A stretch of DNA of 64,000 bases from Stenopsyche tienmushanensis (Eukaryota > Arthropoda > Insecta > Trichoptera > Stenopsychidae), in assembly GCA_008973525.1 (NCBI GenBank), contig WACJ01000521.1:248001-312000 (forward strand). The letters run 5' to 3'. Made by a program: the position numbers and the translations under genes. Below the pieces are notes generated by a model. It saw only the letters and a program-made list of their open reading frames with translations. It had not been told where the DNA came from and searched no databases. Position 1 is the first letter of the stretch; each line of letters begins with the position of its first letter. Positions 1-10,825 of this stretch are shown piece after piece.

Positions 1-37
1 TGGATGTTCCAAATCTGGATGACTTTTATATTTTTTA

Positions 38-140
38 TGCATTCGCATAAAAAAAGCTTTGTGTTCTATAGAAAAATGATATATAGGTTCCATTATTTTT
101 GAAAACCGCATAACTTTCAAAATTGCATTAAAAAATCGTT
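38..140 (+). repeat. Short AT-rich dispersed repeat with CCGCATAACTT core
   Basis: A stretch centred on the words GCATAAAAAAAGC and ACCGCATAACTTTCAAAATTG recurs near 47405-47435 and 47793-47850. The copies are short and imperfect, with no terminal repeats or coding frame visible. It is probably a fragment of an old mobile element or satellite; the family is unknown. Confidence 0.4.
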
Positions 141-179
141 AGAATTAGAATATTATTAACAAAATTTATGCAAATAAAT

Positions 180-950
180 TTTAAAAAACTTAATTTTGAT
201 ACAAAAAAATATTTTTCATTTAAACATACAGTCCCCTGACATAACAAACAGTATTCTGTATCGATTTTTTAGAAAAAGCTCGATATTTCACAATAAATCA
301 ATGAAGATCTTTTATGTATCAATATATATATGCTTGGAAATCCCATTTCTTCAATGAATTTTCTTGTGAAATTTTCCTCGCTTCTGAAGATTTTTCTTTG
401 GGTCTCCTTAAACGATACCATAGTGCATCGATGCAAAATCGACTTAATCGCATTCGAATCAAATGTGCATGGACCGATGGAAAAACTAGTGCATGCAAAG
501 CAACCCCGGAGCTATCGGCCGTAGAAACGAAAGTTAATTAATTCGCTTCCGGTTGCACCACACCGGATATCAGCTCGTTCACTACCGCAACCGGTGAGTT
601 TATTTACAGCCTCTGCTCAGGAGTCGCCAACCCATCTGGGAAAGAGCCTGCAAGCATTGCTATTTGCGGAACACGTACGTCCTCCATATTCTGTTTGTGC
701 CTCCTCTTTGATACTCACAATTCAAACTGCCAAGAAAAACAGACGAATTTTATCTGCCAATGCTATGAAAATTCGTCGTATTAATATTTAAATCCGAAAC
801 AAATCTTTCGAGCTTTGAAATAAAATATATGCAATGAGTACCTGAATTTTTATGAAGGAAAATGGTTAAGCCGGGTTTTATAATTAAATTTTGCGTATTC
901 ATGTAAGAAGGCCACTGTTTTTTCCATGAATCAATTTTAAAGATGTGCAT
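180..950. other. No recognisable feature
   Basis: AT-rich sequence with a slightly GC-richer centre (about 540-690). Frames of 60-75 codons on both strands show no recognisable motif and look like chance. No terminal repeats, RNA gene or long tandem array was seen. Confidence 0.5.
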
Positions 951-953
951 ATA

Positions 954-1692
954 TTAGGGGGACCCATAAGTAATCAATTATTTTGAAATCGTGTTGTTAC
1001 ATGTCAATTATCCCAGAGACGTCGATCTTATTGAATAGACTCTAAACCGCATTTATTCACCAACAGATAAAAGTAAACTCGTTATCTACACCATGTCAGA
1101 CACACAACCGTCAGACGAACATATTTGTCATCTTATGCTCCTCCACTTTAAAATGGGTTGTAACGCAACACAGACATGCACATTGCTTATAATTAGACAC
1201 CTTAACGAGCAATTTCTACATCGGATTATAACTTGTGATGAAAAGTGGATATTAAACGGCAAAGTTAAAAGAACTAAGCAGTTGCTTTCAACTAATCAAC
1301 CGGCTGTACCAAATACTAAACCTTCTTTGACTATAAAAAAGGTCTTCTTGAGCATATGGTGGGATTGTGGTGGGATAATACACTTTGAGTTTCTAAAACT
1401 AGGAGAAACTATCAATGCACAAATTTATTGCTCACAATTAGACAGAATAAATGCAAATTTATTAGAAAAACATACAAATTTCATCAACTGAAAAGGCGTG
1501 ATATTGTATCACGATAATGCCAGACTCCATGCAGCTAAAGTAACCTAGGAAAAAAATAGGGAACTCAATTGGAAACTGCTACCTCATTGAATTATCATTT
1601 ATTCAATTATATAATTGAATAATTAAAATAAAATCGTAGCAATTATTTTTCATTTTAATTCGAAATAATTGATTACTTATGGGCCCCCCTAA
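954..1692 (+). mobile_element. Internally deleted mariner element with both inverted ends
   Basis: The ends are 30-bp inverted repeats (954-983 and 1663-1692) that differ at one base; the outer end begins TTAGGGGGACCCATAAG. A TA dinucleotide flanks each side (952-953 and 1693-1694), the target duplication of Tc1/mariner elements. At 739 bp it is a little over half the usual ~1.3 kb. The missing DNA lies between the N-terminal DNA-binding part and the first catalytic block, and again after the second catalytic block. It is non-autonomous, but its ends look complete. Confidence 0.9.
1093..1548 (+). pseudogene. Mariner transposase remnant
   Basis: The frame opens at ATG 1093 and meets a stop at 1489-1491, then continues in frame to about 1548. 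The first ~30 residues resemble a mariner N-terminus (EHICHLMLLHFKMGC), which then jumps directly to the first catalytic block ITCDEKWI and to WWDCGGIIHFEFLKLGET. After the stop comes YHDNARLHAA, the second catalytic block. The third acidic residue and the C-terminus are absent. The intact family is a DD34D transposase of about 340 residues. It cannot be active. Confidence 0.88.
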
Positions 1693-1771
1693 TATTAATA
1701 ACAAGATGTATAACGAGATACGAGGGCAATATATTTGTATCATAACCATTTGATTCTGTTTGAATAAATTT

Positions 1772-1860
1772 GGGAGCGCGCGACTACCTATTCATCGGAA
1801 GCATTTACTGTGACTGAACAAAATGGCCGTAAAACCAAACAAACTTACCGTTAAAAATTG
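1772..1860 (-). mobile_element. 5' leader fragment of a second mariner family (MLE-B)
   Basis: The segment with TTTACTGTGACTGAACAAAA and the following ATGGCC recurs at 11260-11290, 24628-24660 (opposite strand) and 48570-48600. In the 11036-11340 copy it lies directly upstream of transposase coding sequence on the minus strand, so this is the same leader, cut off before the coding region. It is about 90 bp with no other element part attached. Confidence 0.6.
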
Positions 1861-2136
1861 TTTACTCTAATTTATTGCCATTATTTGAATTCAACGGAAA
1901 ACCTTAGTTAAACCTATTGATTGTTTTGTGCTATGTATAAACACACACACATAGCAAAGATTGCGAAGCGCATGCGCATCACATGTCTATGATGTATACG
2001 ATTGACATAGACACATTATAAATTCCGCTATATTCTGTCGATTGTTCATAGTTCACATGGTATTTAAAAAGCCATTTTGCCAATCGATTCTGTAATGGTC
2101 AGATATACATTTGATTCATATGGTGATATGATTAAT

Positions 2137-2503
2137 CCGTTGATGAGTAATCGCGCATATATGCGTTCGGACTTGAGTGATACATAAAGAGAATTCTCAC
2201 ATAATAAATGCAGAGATTAATGAATCGGAGACAGAGACGGGTATCTCGTGTCTTATTATATATTCGTACATCAATGGCAAGTTTGTGCTGTAAAGGTTCC
2301 CATACACGTTTAAATATTTCGAAAAGCGATCCATTGCGCTTTACTTGAACGATTTTTTACACAAAGTCATTACATCAATTAAAGAATTAAAAATTCAGCG
2401 AGGTAATGAACTAAAGAACGAACCAATGAACAAATATTGTGTTCTATCAACAGTATTAAGGTTAATTTATTAATATACAGTCTTGATTCACGTTGCGCGG
2501 TCA
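2137..2503 (+). repeat. LTR-family C fragment
   Basis: This is shared with 40225-40500 (from CCGTTGAT through GAATCGGAGACA to the end) and in its second half with 33700-33830 and 53021-53165 (core TGTGCTATCGACAGTGTTAAG and ACAAGCTTCACTCACGCTG). The GA-rich block GGAGACAGAGACGG also links it to 33480-33590 and 55540-55600. The dispersed copies, lack of coding sequence and polyadenylation-like AATAAA contexts suggest an LTR, but neither end was defined, so the class is an inference. Confidence 0.5.
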
Positions 2504-4050
2504 TACAAATATCTTATAATATTTGCATTCAAACATTGCATGCAAAAATTGAAGCGCTTTGATATTTGACCCTTTTTATACTGAATCAAAATTTGTACAA
2601 ATATACTTAGCAGCCGCGGTTAATATACAATTGCGGGGTCTCGAAATTGAACATCCTTTGTTCCGGCTTTCTTCCTATCTGTAATTTGACCCGGGCTTCA
2701 TCCCCCAAGTCCTGAGAGGATACAACCACAGTACAGTGGAGAAAAATTAAAATGCAAGACAGACCGCCGACCGAATAAATGAAGGGGTCTGCTCGACTTC
2801 TCACTGAGGAAATCCAGAGCGACGCCGATCCTGTTTATTTTTTTGTTCGGGGTGGTTTGAAAGGCCATTATCTTCTTAAAATAAAGGGTGCGATCCTTTT
2901 GATGGAGGATTGAAAATCGGAACGGGAAATTTGCACACAAAAAAAAGAAAAGAACGGAACCATCAGTGGTACGTGCCAACGGACCGTTTTCATCTCGTAT
3001 ATATTAACAAGTCAATTTGAGCTTTCCACGTGGAATTTTCATCATTTCAAACGCGACGACGAAATTTATTCTTCCACCGCGTAAAATAACGATACGATTT
3101 CAATTTATGCTCCATTTTTAATAAAACTGTCCCGAGATCCCCTTGAACGTATTTTATATGGCGGAAATATTAAATAGCTTCTAAAATTTTATATATGCAA
3201 TAAATTTGATTTAAAATCCATACGTATCCAAAGAAATACAATTTACTTATGTAAATTGATAAATAATCAACGAAGGTTGCATCGGCTTCCAATTTGCATG
3301 CATGTCAATGTTTGATCCTGCCATTATTCATACATGATAATAGAATATTAACAAATCAGCATTAGGCTTCGTTATAACGATGCTGATTTATTACAAATAC
3401 ATAATGTGCATATGAATGACATTTGGTGCACGCGAGGGTTTGTTTGGAGGGTTGACGGACTTGTGCGAACGCATATAAATTATTTATTACATCGATTGCA
3501 GATTTACAATGCCAAATATATTGATTTAATAAATCCAAGGAATAATATTAATGTTCAACGCTTGTAGACCACTTATAAATGTGGGTTAACAAAGTCTTGC
3601 ACGCAACGCTTGAAAACCTTATAACAATGTATGTAAAATGTGCAAACATCCAGTCGATCTCACTTATCGCGTCAAAAAAAAACTTGTTTTTTTATTTCAT
3701 TTTTCGAAAGGACATATCTCTAAGGAAGTCGTCCATAATTTTGGTGAAGAAATTCGGATTATTTCAATGTTTTACAGCTAATTTGCGTAATGCGCTCGAA
3801 ACAATCACTCCATCTATATTGCACTCCAGCCGTTCTGAGACCTGTACCCGCTTTTGTTTGTAGGCCAGAAGTTCCTATTGGGGATCTTTTTTATCTTTGT
3901 TCTAATAAGGAGCAAATTAAACCAAAAAAATGTTAATATAGATTTTAAAATGGCGAATAAGCAAGTGGAAATAAGGGCCAAAAAAGAAAGAACTCTGTAT
4001 GAAGTGCTTCGAAAACCGAACAGCTTGCTAATAAATTATTTTAAAAAAGA
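2504..4050. other. No gene; GC-richer island at 2620-3160
   Basis: 2620-3160 is less AT-rich than its surroundings and shows no match to the repeats seen elsewhere in the window. Minus-strand frames of 65 and 93 codons overlap it but carry no recognisable domain. 3160-4050 is AT-rich, with a weak 94-codon plus-strand frame at 3579-3863. Nothing here can be named. Confidence 0.5.
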
Positions 4051-4051
4051 T

Positions 4052-4607
4052 CTAATTATTATGGCTTAGCTATTCACCTACATCTTCGTTCAATAAAAAA
4101 ATGATAACTGCTATTTAGGCTATATACTATCACAAAATTTCTACTGACGAAATCCCTCAGTATTTACACTGGCCTTAAGGCGCAGATTTTTGGTGCGAAT
4201 TGCGAAAACATGCAACTACAAGATCGTTATATTTGTACAAGCAATCTCCCTTTCTCACAGAGGATATATAGCAAATCTTAAAAGCCATTTATGAAGAATT
4301 AACATCTGATAATTTATTTGAAAGATGCATTGGCTCGTTTCAACGAGTGCGTATGGTCCCTGGTATCGAAATATATTTTTTATGGCAAAAAATACTAGAA
4401 ATCGCAACATACACTGAAACCTGTATCTTTAACGAAGTATTTATATGTATTTCAAAAATAATGGATAAAAAGATGCATTGCGATTCATGGAGACGCGCAA
4501 CTAAGAACGTATTAGCCTTGCCAATCGCCAAGGCTTCGAATCTTCTAAATAAGCTAGAACAGTTCACAGATACGTCAAATCAGCCAAAAAAGAAGAGGCT
4601 GGGATAG
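4052..4607 (+). pseudogene. Remnant of arthropod 'Mutator-like' (PF20700-type) transposase
   Basis: From about 4062 the three plus frames give a broken reading GLAIHLH, YYHKISTDEIPQYLHWP and WCELRKHA. From 4272 to the stop at 4605-4607 one open frame reads QILKAIYEELTSDNLFERC, then KILEIATYTETCIFNE and KIMDK, ending in a basic tail (KKKRLG). This order matches the C-terminal part of a large transposon-derived protein family common in arthropod genomes, as I recall it (Pfam PF20700). The conserved NES-type motif expected after CIGSF is corrupted. Frame breaks upstream make it a pseudogene. The assignment rests on remembered motif order, not on a search. Confidence 0.55.
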
Positions 4608-5290
4608 CTGAAATTTTTTTTATGAAGATGGAATCGCTGATTAGTAGTATATTTCCCTTTTCAAGAATTTTGTGGTACTTAAAACTTTAAGCGCGTTTTT
4701 CTCGAAACGACATTTTTGCATGTGTTGTGGAAAGAATTTTGAAAAACCAAGTTGCCGATTGGAATGAAATTTTACGAGCTTATTTGAAATAGACATGGCT
4801 ATGGCAGTTCGTAAAACCAGGTCAAAAATTTTATTTTATCTTACGTTTTATATTAAAAAATACCCAAAAAAAAAGCGTTTTTTCCAAACTTTTTTCAAAC
4901 CAGCGCTATTTTGTTATTTTTAAACAAAAACTATTCATTAACGATACTGCGATAGCGACATGTCTACAGATTAAGAACCTTTTTGATTTTTTGTTTCAAG
5001 TAAGCCTGAATGAAAAAATTGTTCCACACCATGGACTTGCATCTTTTTCGACATGTCATTTTGATGCTTTAAAAACGATATAATATATATTTTTTTAAAT
5101 TACGAATTTATTTTTTTAGCATTATATAAGAGTGCCATAATAAATTCGCAAAAGATTCATTTCATTATGTGGTGTATTTACTGAGATAAAAATTTGTTAA
5201 AAATTGCCTATTTTTTGGCTTTGACTTGACTTGAGTTAAAATTTAGTTGACTTTTTAGAATTTTTGAATATTTGAAAACTGAGCGTCCTT
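4608..5290 (+). repeat. Probable 3' flank of the same transposon; poly-T rich
   Basis: The stretch after the transposase remnant contains GCGTTTTTCTCGAAACGAC (near 4693-4711), a word also found in inverted form in the long-inverted-repeat element (GTAGTTTCGAGAAAAACGC, 13830-13850 and 47665-47683). It is AT-rich, with runs of T and A and no coding frame. The shared word suggests the two elements are related, but the rest of the alignment is weak. Confidence 0.35.
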
Positions 5291-5298
5291 ATTGGAAC
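5266..5298 (+). repeat. Possible rosa-like terminal inverted repeat
   Basis: The words TTGAAAACTGAGCGTCCTTA and TTGGAACATC resemble the 3' end of the rosa-like family (ATTTAAAAATCGAGCGTCC then TTATTTGAA at 34624-34652). Only the terminal ~30 bp match. Confidence 0.3.
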
Positions 5299-5961
5299 AT
5301 CAACTAATCAGGTTACAACGACAATTAAGCATGTTCCCTAAATACTTTTTATATTAAGCTCACTGTGAAAAATACTATTTTATATGGACTCTATTTCAAA
5401 AGCTGACGTGACTGGCAAGAAAAAATATTCATGACTGTGTAGTCAGTGAGGAAAATGGTCGTGTTGCGTTATTGTTACGAGGAGAGTAGACCGTTGCGAA
5501 ATAAATGACAAATTAAAAAATCATAAAAGCTCGTCGTCCAAGTGAGAGGAGCTTTAGTGGGCCCTAAATAAGGTTACATCTGGGTAACGTAAAAGCTTCC
5601 GTGCTACGGCGCACAATAAGCGTCCGGGGCCCCAATTAGGCCCCGACGTTGCCGTAATATTTCACAAAATATTATTAGGCTGACAATTAGTATGCACTTT
5701 GCAGCTGCATTGTTCCACTAGTGTTGCAACAAACCACTTAGTCCGTCGCCAGGGGGCATTGTGTCCTCACGAACCGGGACCTCTCCACACGACCCGATCA
5801 AGGGACACCAGGACTTGCCGATTGAGAGTGCTCTTCCCCGATCACTCCATACCTGCATTAATTAGTAGCCCCTATTCAAACCATCTCGACTACTTCTTAC
5901 CGAAAATATTTAAGCTGATGTGGCCATACTAAATGGTCATAAAATAACTATTCAACTCTAA
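5299..5961. other. No gene; GC-rich hairpin at 5621-5648
   Basis: A GC-richer patch lies at 5530-5860. At 5625-5631 and 5639-5645 the words CGGGGCC and GGCCCCG can pair across a 7-base loop, extended by CGT/ACG outside. A 77-codon plus-strand frame at 5699-5932 has no recognisable domain. No repeat family was identified. Confidence 0.4.
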
Positions 5962-5963
5962 TA

Positions 5964-6585
5964 TTAGGAGTACCGGATGAAAAACTCATTTTTTACATGA
6001 TCTATTGTATCAGGTTTATCAATTTGTTAATACATATTTTCCTATTGATTAATTGGCAATTAAAGCACAATTTTAAGAAGAAATTGAAACTGAACTTACA
6101 AATCGATTTAAACATACAAACATTGATTTTTATATATAAGATCTACTGTAAGTTAACTTATATTATGCTTATATTATTTGATAAAGTGCAAACAATAATT
6201 TGGCAAAGTTTTATTGCAATCGAATGAATGGTATGGCAGCGCATTAAATACGGACAAACAAACATTAATTTTTACATATTAGACTATACCTATGTTACCC
6301 GCAAAATTTTTAGCTATAATTGGACTAAAGTTTTATTGCAATCCGATGAACGGTATGGCAGCGCATTTCGAACGAACAAAACCCAATTCATTTTTATATA
6401 TTAGATGAAACTCTAAATATGGACCAAACAATAACGGCATAGTTCCTGATGTGATAAGCTGAACGATCAAAATACGCGATTCAATGGCATATTATAATTA
6501 TTATAATGATGGAAGAATGTTGTAGCTATCAATATGATATTTGATTGTTATTTAATAAACGAAATTTTCATCCGGTATCCCCTAA
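5964..6585. mobile_element. TIR element (MITE) containing a Helitron fragment
   Basis: The left end TTAGGAGTACCGGATGAAAA and the right end (reverse complement TTAGGGGATACCGGATGAAA) are imperfect inverted repeats. TA dinucleotides flank both sides (5962-5963 and 6586-6587), as in Tc1/mariner-type MITEs. The 622-bp interior has no transposase and includes the inverted Helitron-A segment at 6110-6405. A third copy of the end is at 37943-37972. Confidence 0.72.
6110..6405 (-). mobile_element. Helitron-A, 5' part, inverted, inside the TIR element
   Basis: Read on the minus strand it begins TCTAATATATAAAAATG, after a host A, and contains two ~130-bp tandem units, each with GCGCTGCCATACCGTTCAT and CGATTGCAATAAAACTTTG-type words. 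The same units, in opposite orientation, make up 9066-9524, which has a Helitron 3' end. The 3' end is missing here. The 5'-TC and A-flank fit the Helitron insertion rule. Confidence 0.68.
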
Positions 6586-6679
6586 TATATTACATATGAC
6601 AATTATTAAAATGAAAATCTCTTCAACAAAATGTTAGTTTTTCGATGATTTTTCCCCCCATAATTTAGATTTGACCACG

Positions 6680-6842
6680 ATTACAGATCTATGCATAAAA
6701 ATTGCAAACAATTGATGCCCTCAAAGTCAACATAATGAACGCCATCCAATAAATTCAGAAAATTAAAAATAAGTAGATAGCTTATATACATCATGTTTTA
6801 TTCACGATTAAAAGTTGAGCATCTCTATTGAAATACTCTATA
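6680..6842 (+). mobile_element. Rosa-like Tc1/mariner element, 3' fragment
   Basis: The plus strand encodes LQTIDALKVNIMNAIQ, the C-terminal helix region of the transposase, followed by the noncoding tail and the terminal inverted repeat (ending GAGCATCTCTATTGAAATAC). The same order is seen at 8330-8583 and 30950-31197. The 5' part is absent. Confidence 0.65.
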
Positions 6843-8022
6843 CATTGTACTTTCATAAGAAAAGGAGATATTTAGTACAAGAAAATACATTAAGCAATCG
6901 GTTCTGCTAATTGCTATCCAGCAGTTTATTATTCTACACGAATTGCTATAGCAAAATCAAGCATGCTCTCTTCTTAGCGATTAGTGTTTTAATTGACATT
7001 CAATATTGCAGCAATTATTTCCATTCAAGCAAACTTCCAACATGAAGTTTCTAGTGCATTTAACGAACCTGAAATTTCGGTAGTCGATCAAAGTTTAACT
7101 ATTTTTCCTGAGCTCATCCTTTGATGGATAATCCTGTCAAATGAACTCCAGCTATGTAGGATAGTTGTCAAGCTCTTCATAGGGTATTACCACAAGGCGG
7201 TCAGCATAATTGACCACCGACTCTAATCAGATTAAGTGTAATTGTGGTCACCAACCTTCGCATGCAAAATGGAATGAACGATATAAATTCCAGCTAATTA
7301 GATTTCTCTCGGCCATGGCCGAAAATACGACCGGAAGTGGTGGCCATTTCACCCTATGAAATATATGAAGTCCGAATCTCCTAATCTGGAATATCTGTCC
7401 TATATAATTTTGCTCTATTCGTCATGCCCGAGCGAAATTACATATCGCCGGTTCGTGATTTATGCGAAGAAGTTTGCCGCTGCAAATTGGAATTCGCTAT
7501 GAAATTTATTGCAGCATAAATTTGTGCGGGTCCAAAATTAGAACGCATCTTCCGGAAAATTAGAAAATATGCAAGGACCGGGGCTCGAACTCGAAATTTG
7601 GGACTTGACCCACATTTGCTAATCTAATTTGAGTCCGTATACACGGGGAGCAAGACTTTTACGTATCACGTTTTATTCTGCAAACAAAATTTTCATGATT
7701 GCTTGTTTGCATAATCAGGTTCTTAATATAATGTCTGACAAAATGGGGTCCTTTATTCACGCATTACGAGTCGAAAAATATGTTCCTATTTGCCATATGT
7801 ACAAAGCGTCATTTTAGTACAACCCCCATAAACAGATTTGGGCAGGGACGTGGATTCTTAAATTAATTCATAATTTGCTTGTATACATATAATAAACGTA
7901 TTTTGTTGAAGTGCACATTTAAATTTCCGGTTAAACGAATGTCATTGATGAATTTAATTAGCATTCTGAATACAATAACAGCTTAATAAATGGGATATAT
8001 ACTAAAAAAAATACATTCAATC
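6843..8022. other. No gene; non-repetitive island about 7060-7640
   Basis: 6843-7060 and 7800-8022 are AT-rich without features. 7060-7640 is GC-richer and does not match the repeats seen elsewhere. A tRNA-like B-box lies at its end (see 7570-7645). No convincing coding frame is present. Confidence 0.45.
7570..7645 (-). other. Degenerate tRNA-like segment (possible SINE head)
   Basis: On the minus strand a B-box-like word GAGTTCGAGCCCCGG follows a possible A-box TAGCAAATGTGG, about 23 bases apart. That spacing is shorter than in a normal tRNA, and no cloverleaf with a plausible anticodon stem could be drawn. It may be a tRNA-derived SINE remnant or chance. Confidence 0.2.
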
Positions 8023-8583
8023 TATAATTCAATAGAGACGCACAAATGTATTAGATCATAGCGACCTTATTATTAAAGCAACATATATTAAATTTATTGT
8101 AAATTATTTAATAATATATGGCAAATTATTATAAAAAGCTAAAGTGCTAAAAAATTATGTATAAATTATCAAATTTAATTTTAAAAATCAGTAATCCATT
8201 GATAGCAACTTTATGTGGCGTACACTGGATAATATGGATATCGACGTTCTCGTGCGATTTAATGCCTTTAGACTTATTCTTTTAGGTTTATCTTAAATTG
8301 CATGTCTATGCATATGTCCTGCAAACAATTGATGTCCTTAATGTCAACATAATAAACGTCATTCAGCAAATTCAGCCAGATTTATGCGACAAAGTCATCG
8401 AAAATTATACTTATCCATAAAGTACCACCAAACAAATTTTCGACAAATATTTGAACAATATTTAATTTTATAATTATTGCCATAAAATATTCTTTTAAAC
8501 AATATTAAAAATAAGTAAATATATTTTACGCAACTTTTTTTATTTACATTTAAAAATTGAGCGTTTTTATTGAAAGGCTCTAT
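8023..8583 (+). mobile_element. Rosa-like Tc1/mariner MITE, both ends present
   Basis: The left end (ATTCAATAGAGACGCAC) and right end (AAAATTGAGCGTTTTTATTG then AAAGGCTC) are imperfect inverted repeats of the family seen at 30486-31197 and 34092-34655. Within about 560 bp it keeps the 5' untranslated block, then jumps to the late coding region: CDLMPLDLFF, QTIDVLNVNIINVIQQIQP and DLCDKVIEN, broken by stops. The catalytic first block is deleted. It is non-autonomous. Confidence 0.78.
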
Positions 8584-9065
8584 ACTTGGACTTTACAGTT
8601 CAGTTTTATTTATAGTGTTTTAATAGATTATTAAATATGTATATCCTTCATTTCTTCATCATCTTGGCTGAAAATGCAATAATTGCAGAAATAATTGTGC
8701 AGTGAAAATTACACAAAAAAAAATGATTAGCATATTAACAACAGAAAAATATTTTAAAATTTTGATTTTAGTGCAATAATAAGGCATTATTAACATAATG
8801 CAAATATATTTTATGCATAAGAAGTAATTTAAGGGCATAAAAATAATTATTTTTCAATATTTAATATTAAAAAAATTAGGACAATTTAGGCAATCTTTCA
8901 AAACGTCAGTTCAGATGAATTTGAATCAACAACCTATTACTGTTTGGATGTTTATTCTGTATCTGTATTTTTTAAGATCTGATTTGATTTTATGGTGTTT
9001 TTTATTGGGTGTTAGAAACCTCAATTATTAATGCATACGTCTATATACCTAATATATCTTATTTT
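8584..9065. other. AT-rich, no recognisable feature
   Basis: Very AT-rich with long A/T runs. No open frame, repeat match or structure was recognised. Confidence 0.5.
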
Positions 9066-9524
9066 TCTTATATAAAAATGAATTGGGTTTTGTTCGTTCG
9101 AAATGCGCTGCCATACCGTTCATTGGATTGCGATAAAACTCCGTCCACTTATTGCTAAAAATTTTGCGAGTAATATAAGCATAGTCTAATATATAAAAAT
9201 CAATGTTTGTTTGTTCATATTTAATGCGCTGCCATACCGTTCATTCGATTGCGATAAAACTTTGCCAACTTATTGTATGCACTTTTTTAAATAATATAAA
9301 TATAGTAAAATTAGTTTACAGTAGATCTTATATATAAAAATCAATATTTGTATGTTTGTTCATATTTATAATAAAACTAACAAATTTCGTTTAATTTATA
9401 CAATTTCACTAAATGTATTCATTATCGGAAAGAAAATAAATTTAATTACAAGATAACTATTTCAAACGATATTTTTACAAGTATGTATTACTTCTGTGGC
9501 AGCAACGCGCCAGGTATCAGCTAG
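9066..9524 (+). mobile_element. Helitron-A, short non-autonomous copy with both ends
   Basis: It starts TCTTATATAAAAATGAATTG and ends ...TCAGCTAG followed by T, matching the Helitron rule (5'-TC, 3'-CTRR next to T). Just before the end, TGGC and GCCA can form a small stem (9497-9512). The body has two ~130-bp tandem units with GCGCTGCCATACCGTTCAT and then a unique tail. The 459-bp length and lack of coding make it non-autonomous. Related copies: 6110-6405, 19174-19218 and 53860-54213. Confidence 0.75.
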
Positions 9525-9525
9525 T

Positions 9526-9765
9526 ATATATTATATATATATATTAATGTGTGTCGCGCGCGGAGCGTGCTGTCATCGTGGGGTTTGTTAAAGATACATC
9601 CCTGTATCATTCCTGAGATTTCGATGAAACTTTAGTGAGTAATTGGGCGTGTATCGGAAGAGTTAACTACATTAGCGAAACCATTATTCATGTGCGGAAT
9701 TAGATTTGTCAGACGATTAACGGATACACCATTTTGACCCATATTTGTCTGGTCAATCAGAATAA
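9526..9765 (+). mobile_element. Helitron-B, 5' fragment
   Basis: After a TATATATATA-type start it carries GATTTCGATGAAACTTTAGT, GTGCGGAATTAGATTTG and CGATTAACGGATACACCATT. The same order appears inverted at 15285-15577 and 41590-41778, where the 5' end reads TCTATATATATATATAAATT or TCTATGTATAAG. It lies directly after the 3' end of Helitron-A, so one may have inserted beside or into the other. Confidence 0.55.
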
Positions 9766-9769
9766 AACA

Positions 9770-10825
9770 ATCATTAGAAGAAACATATTATTATGTTTGT
9801 ATATTGGCTCACAATTTAAATGTCTGAAATATGATATAATATTTTTCATCGACAATATAAGTATAAAATCCTGCTAATGTGGACAAATATTCATATTAGG
9901 ATACATTCGATTCGAGTGGGAAAATCGATTTTTTAGGCTTGTGAGTACGTTTTTTAAATCCTTCCCTAAATGAATAAGTATTTCAATATATAAGAGAAAG
10001 AGATTTAATACTATAATAATAGATAATGAGCTTAAATAATAAGTCTTAGATGTTGTATGTAACAAAATTCTTACCTATTTACTCTCATTCAATACAATAA
10101 AAGTTAATCTGATCCTTACAAGGACGCTCGATGGACGACACGACTGTTTAACATACCTGTAACAAACAAAAAAATGTCGGGTCAGTAATTTTGCATTTTA
10201 AATTCAGATTTAATGCGGTTTATTAAAATACCACCCCATTCCGAAGGTGAGATTTTATTGGGGCGGCACGATACGGGTCCGGCTATATTGGCCATCGGCC
10301 GACGATTCATAGGGCAAAAATGGTCGTAAAATAATCAGAGGGCGTCCGAAATGAGTGGGTATGTGGAATAGGGCAATTTGGCTCATTTTAAACAAGGGAA
10401 GCGACCATTCTGCGGTGCTGTTGCCGAAGAGCCGAAGGGAAGTGTTCGAGGGTAGTTGTCGTAGTAACGGGGGCCGTAACGCGGCAATAACGGAGCCTCT
10501 ACACGTGTACGTCCCTAACGGCCACGCACTAAATAGCGATCGCCAACCGTCGGTTAATTGAGCTATTTCATGCTGCAGGATATAAATCATTGATCACGGG
10601 GGATGATTGGTGGGGCTACGTGCCGGAGATCCAATATCAAGCGAATTCACATGCCGTACGATTGATGGTGTTTGCGATGAACGATTATGATGACAACCCT
10701 TTCCGGGTCAACGATCCAACCGGCGTGCACACATTCGAATTTATGGTCATCCTAATCATCATGGCAATATTCAACAAATTATATTTGTGTAAAGGCCAAT
10801 AACCCTTTCATTAGTGAATTAAAGA
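9770..10825. other. Non-repetitive GC-rich island 10205-10810; no named gene
   Basis: 9770-10200 is AT-rich. 10205-10810 is clearly GC-richer and has no match to the repeats in this window. A minus-strand frame of 111 codons (10255-10590) and plus-strand frames of 68 and 70 codons (10355-10561, 10590-10802) overlap, but none shows a recognisable motif, and overlap on both strands argues against coding. It could be conserved noncoding or regulatory DNA, or an unrecognised exon. Confidence 0.4.

Noticed and set aside
6110..6405. A tandem satellite array
   Set aside because: The two ~130-bp units are internal parts of Helitron-A, seen also at 9066-9524 and 53860-54213, not an expanding array.
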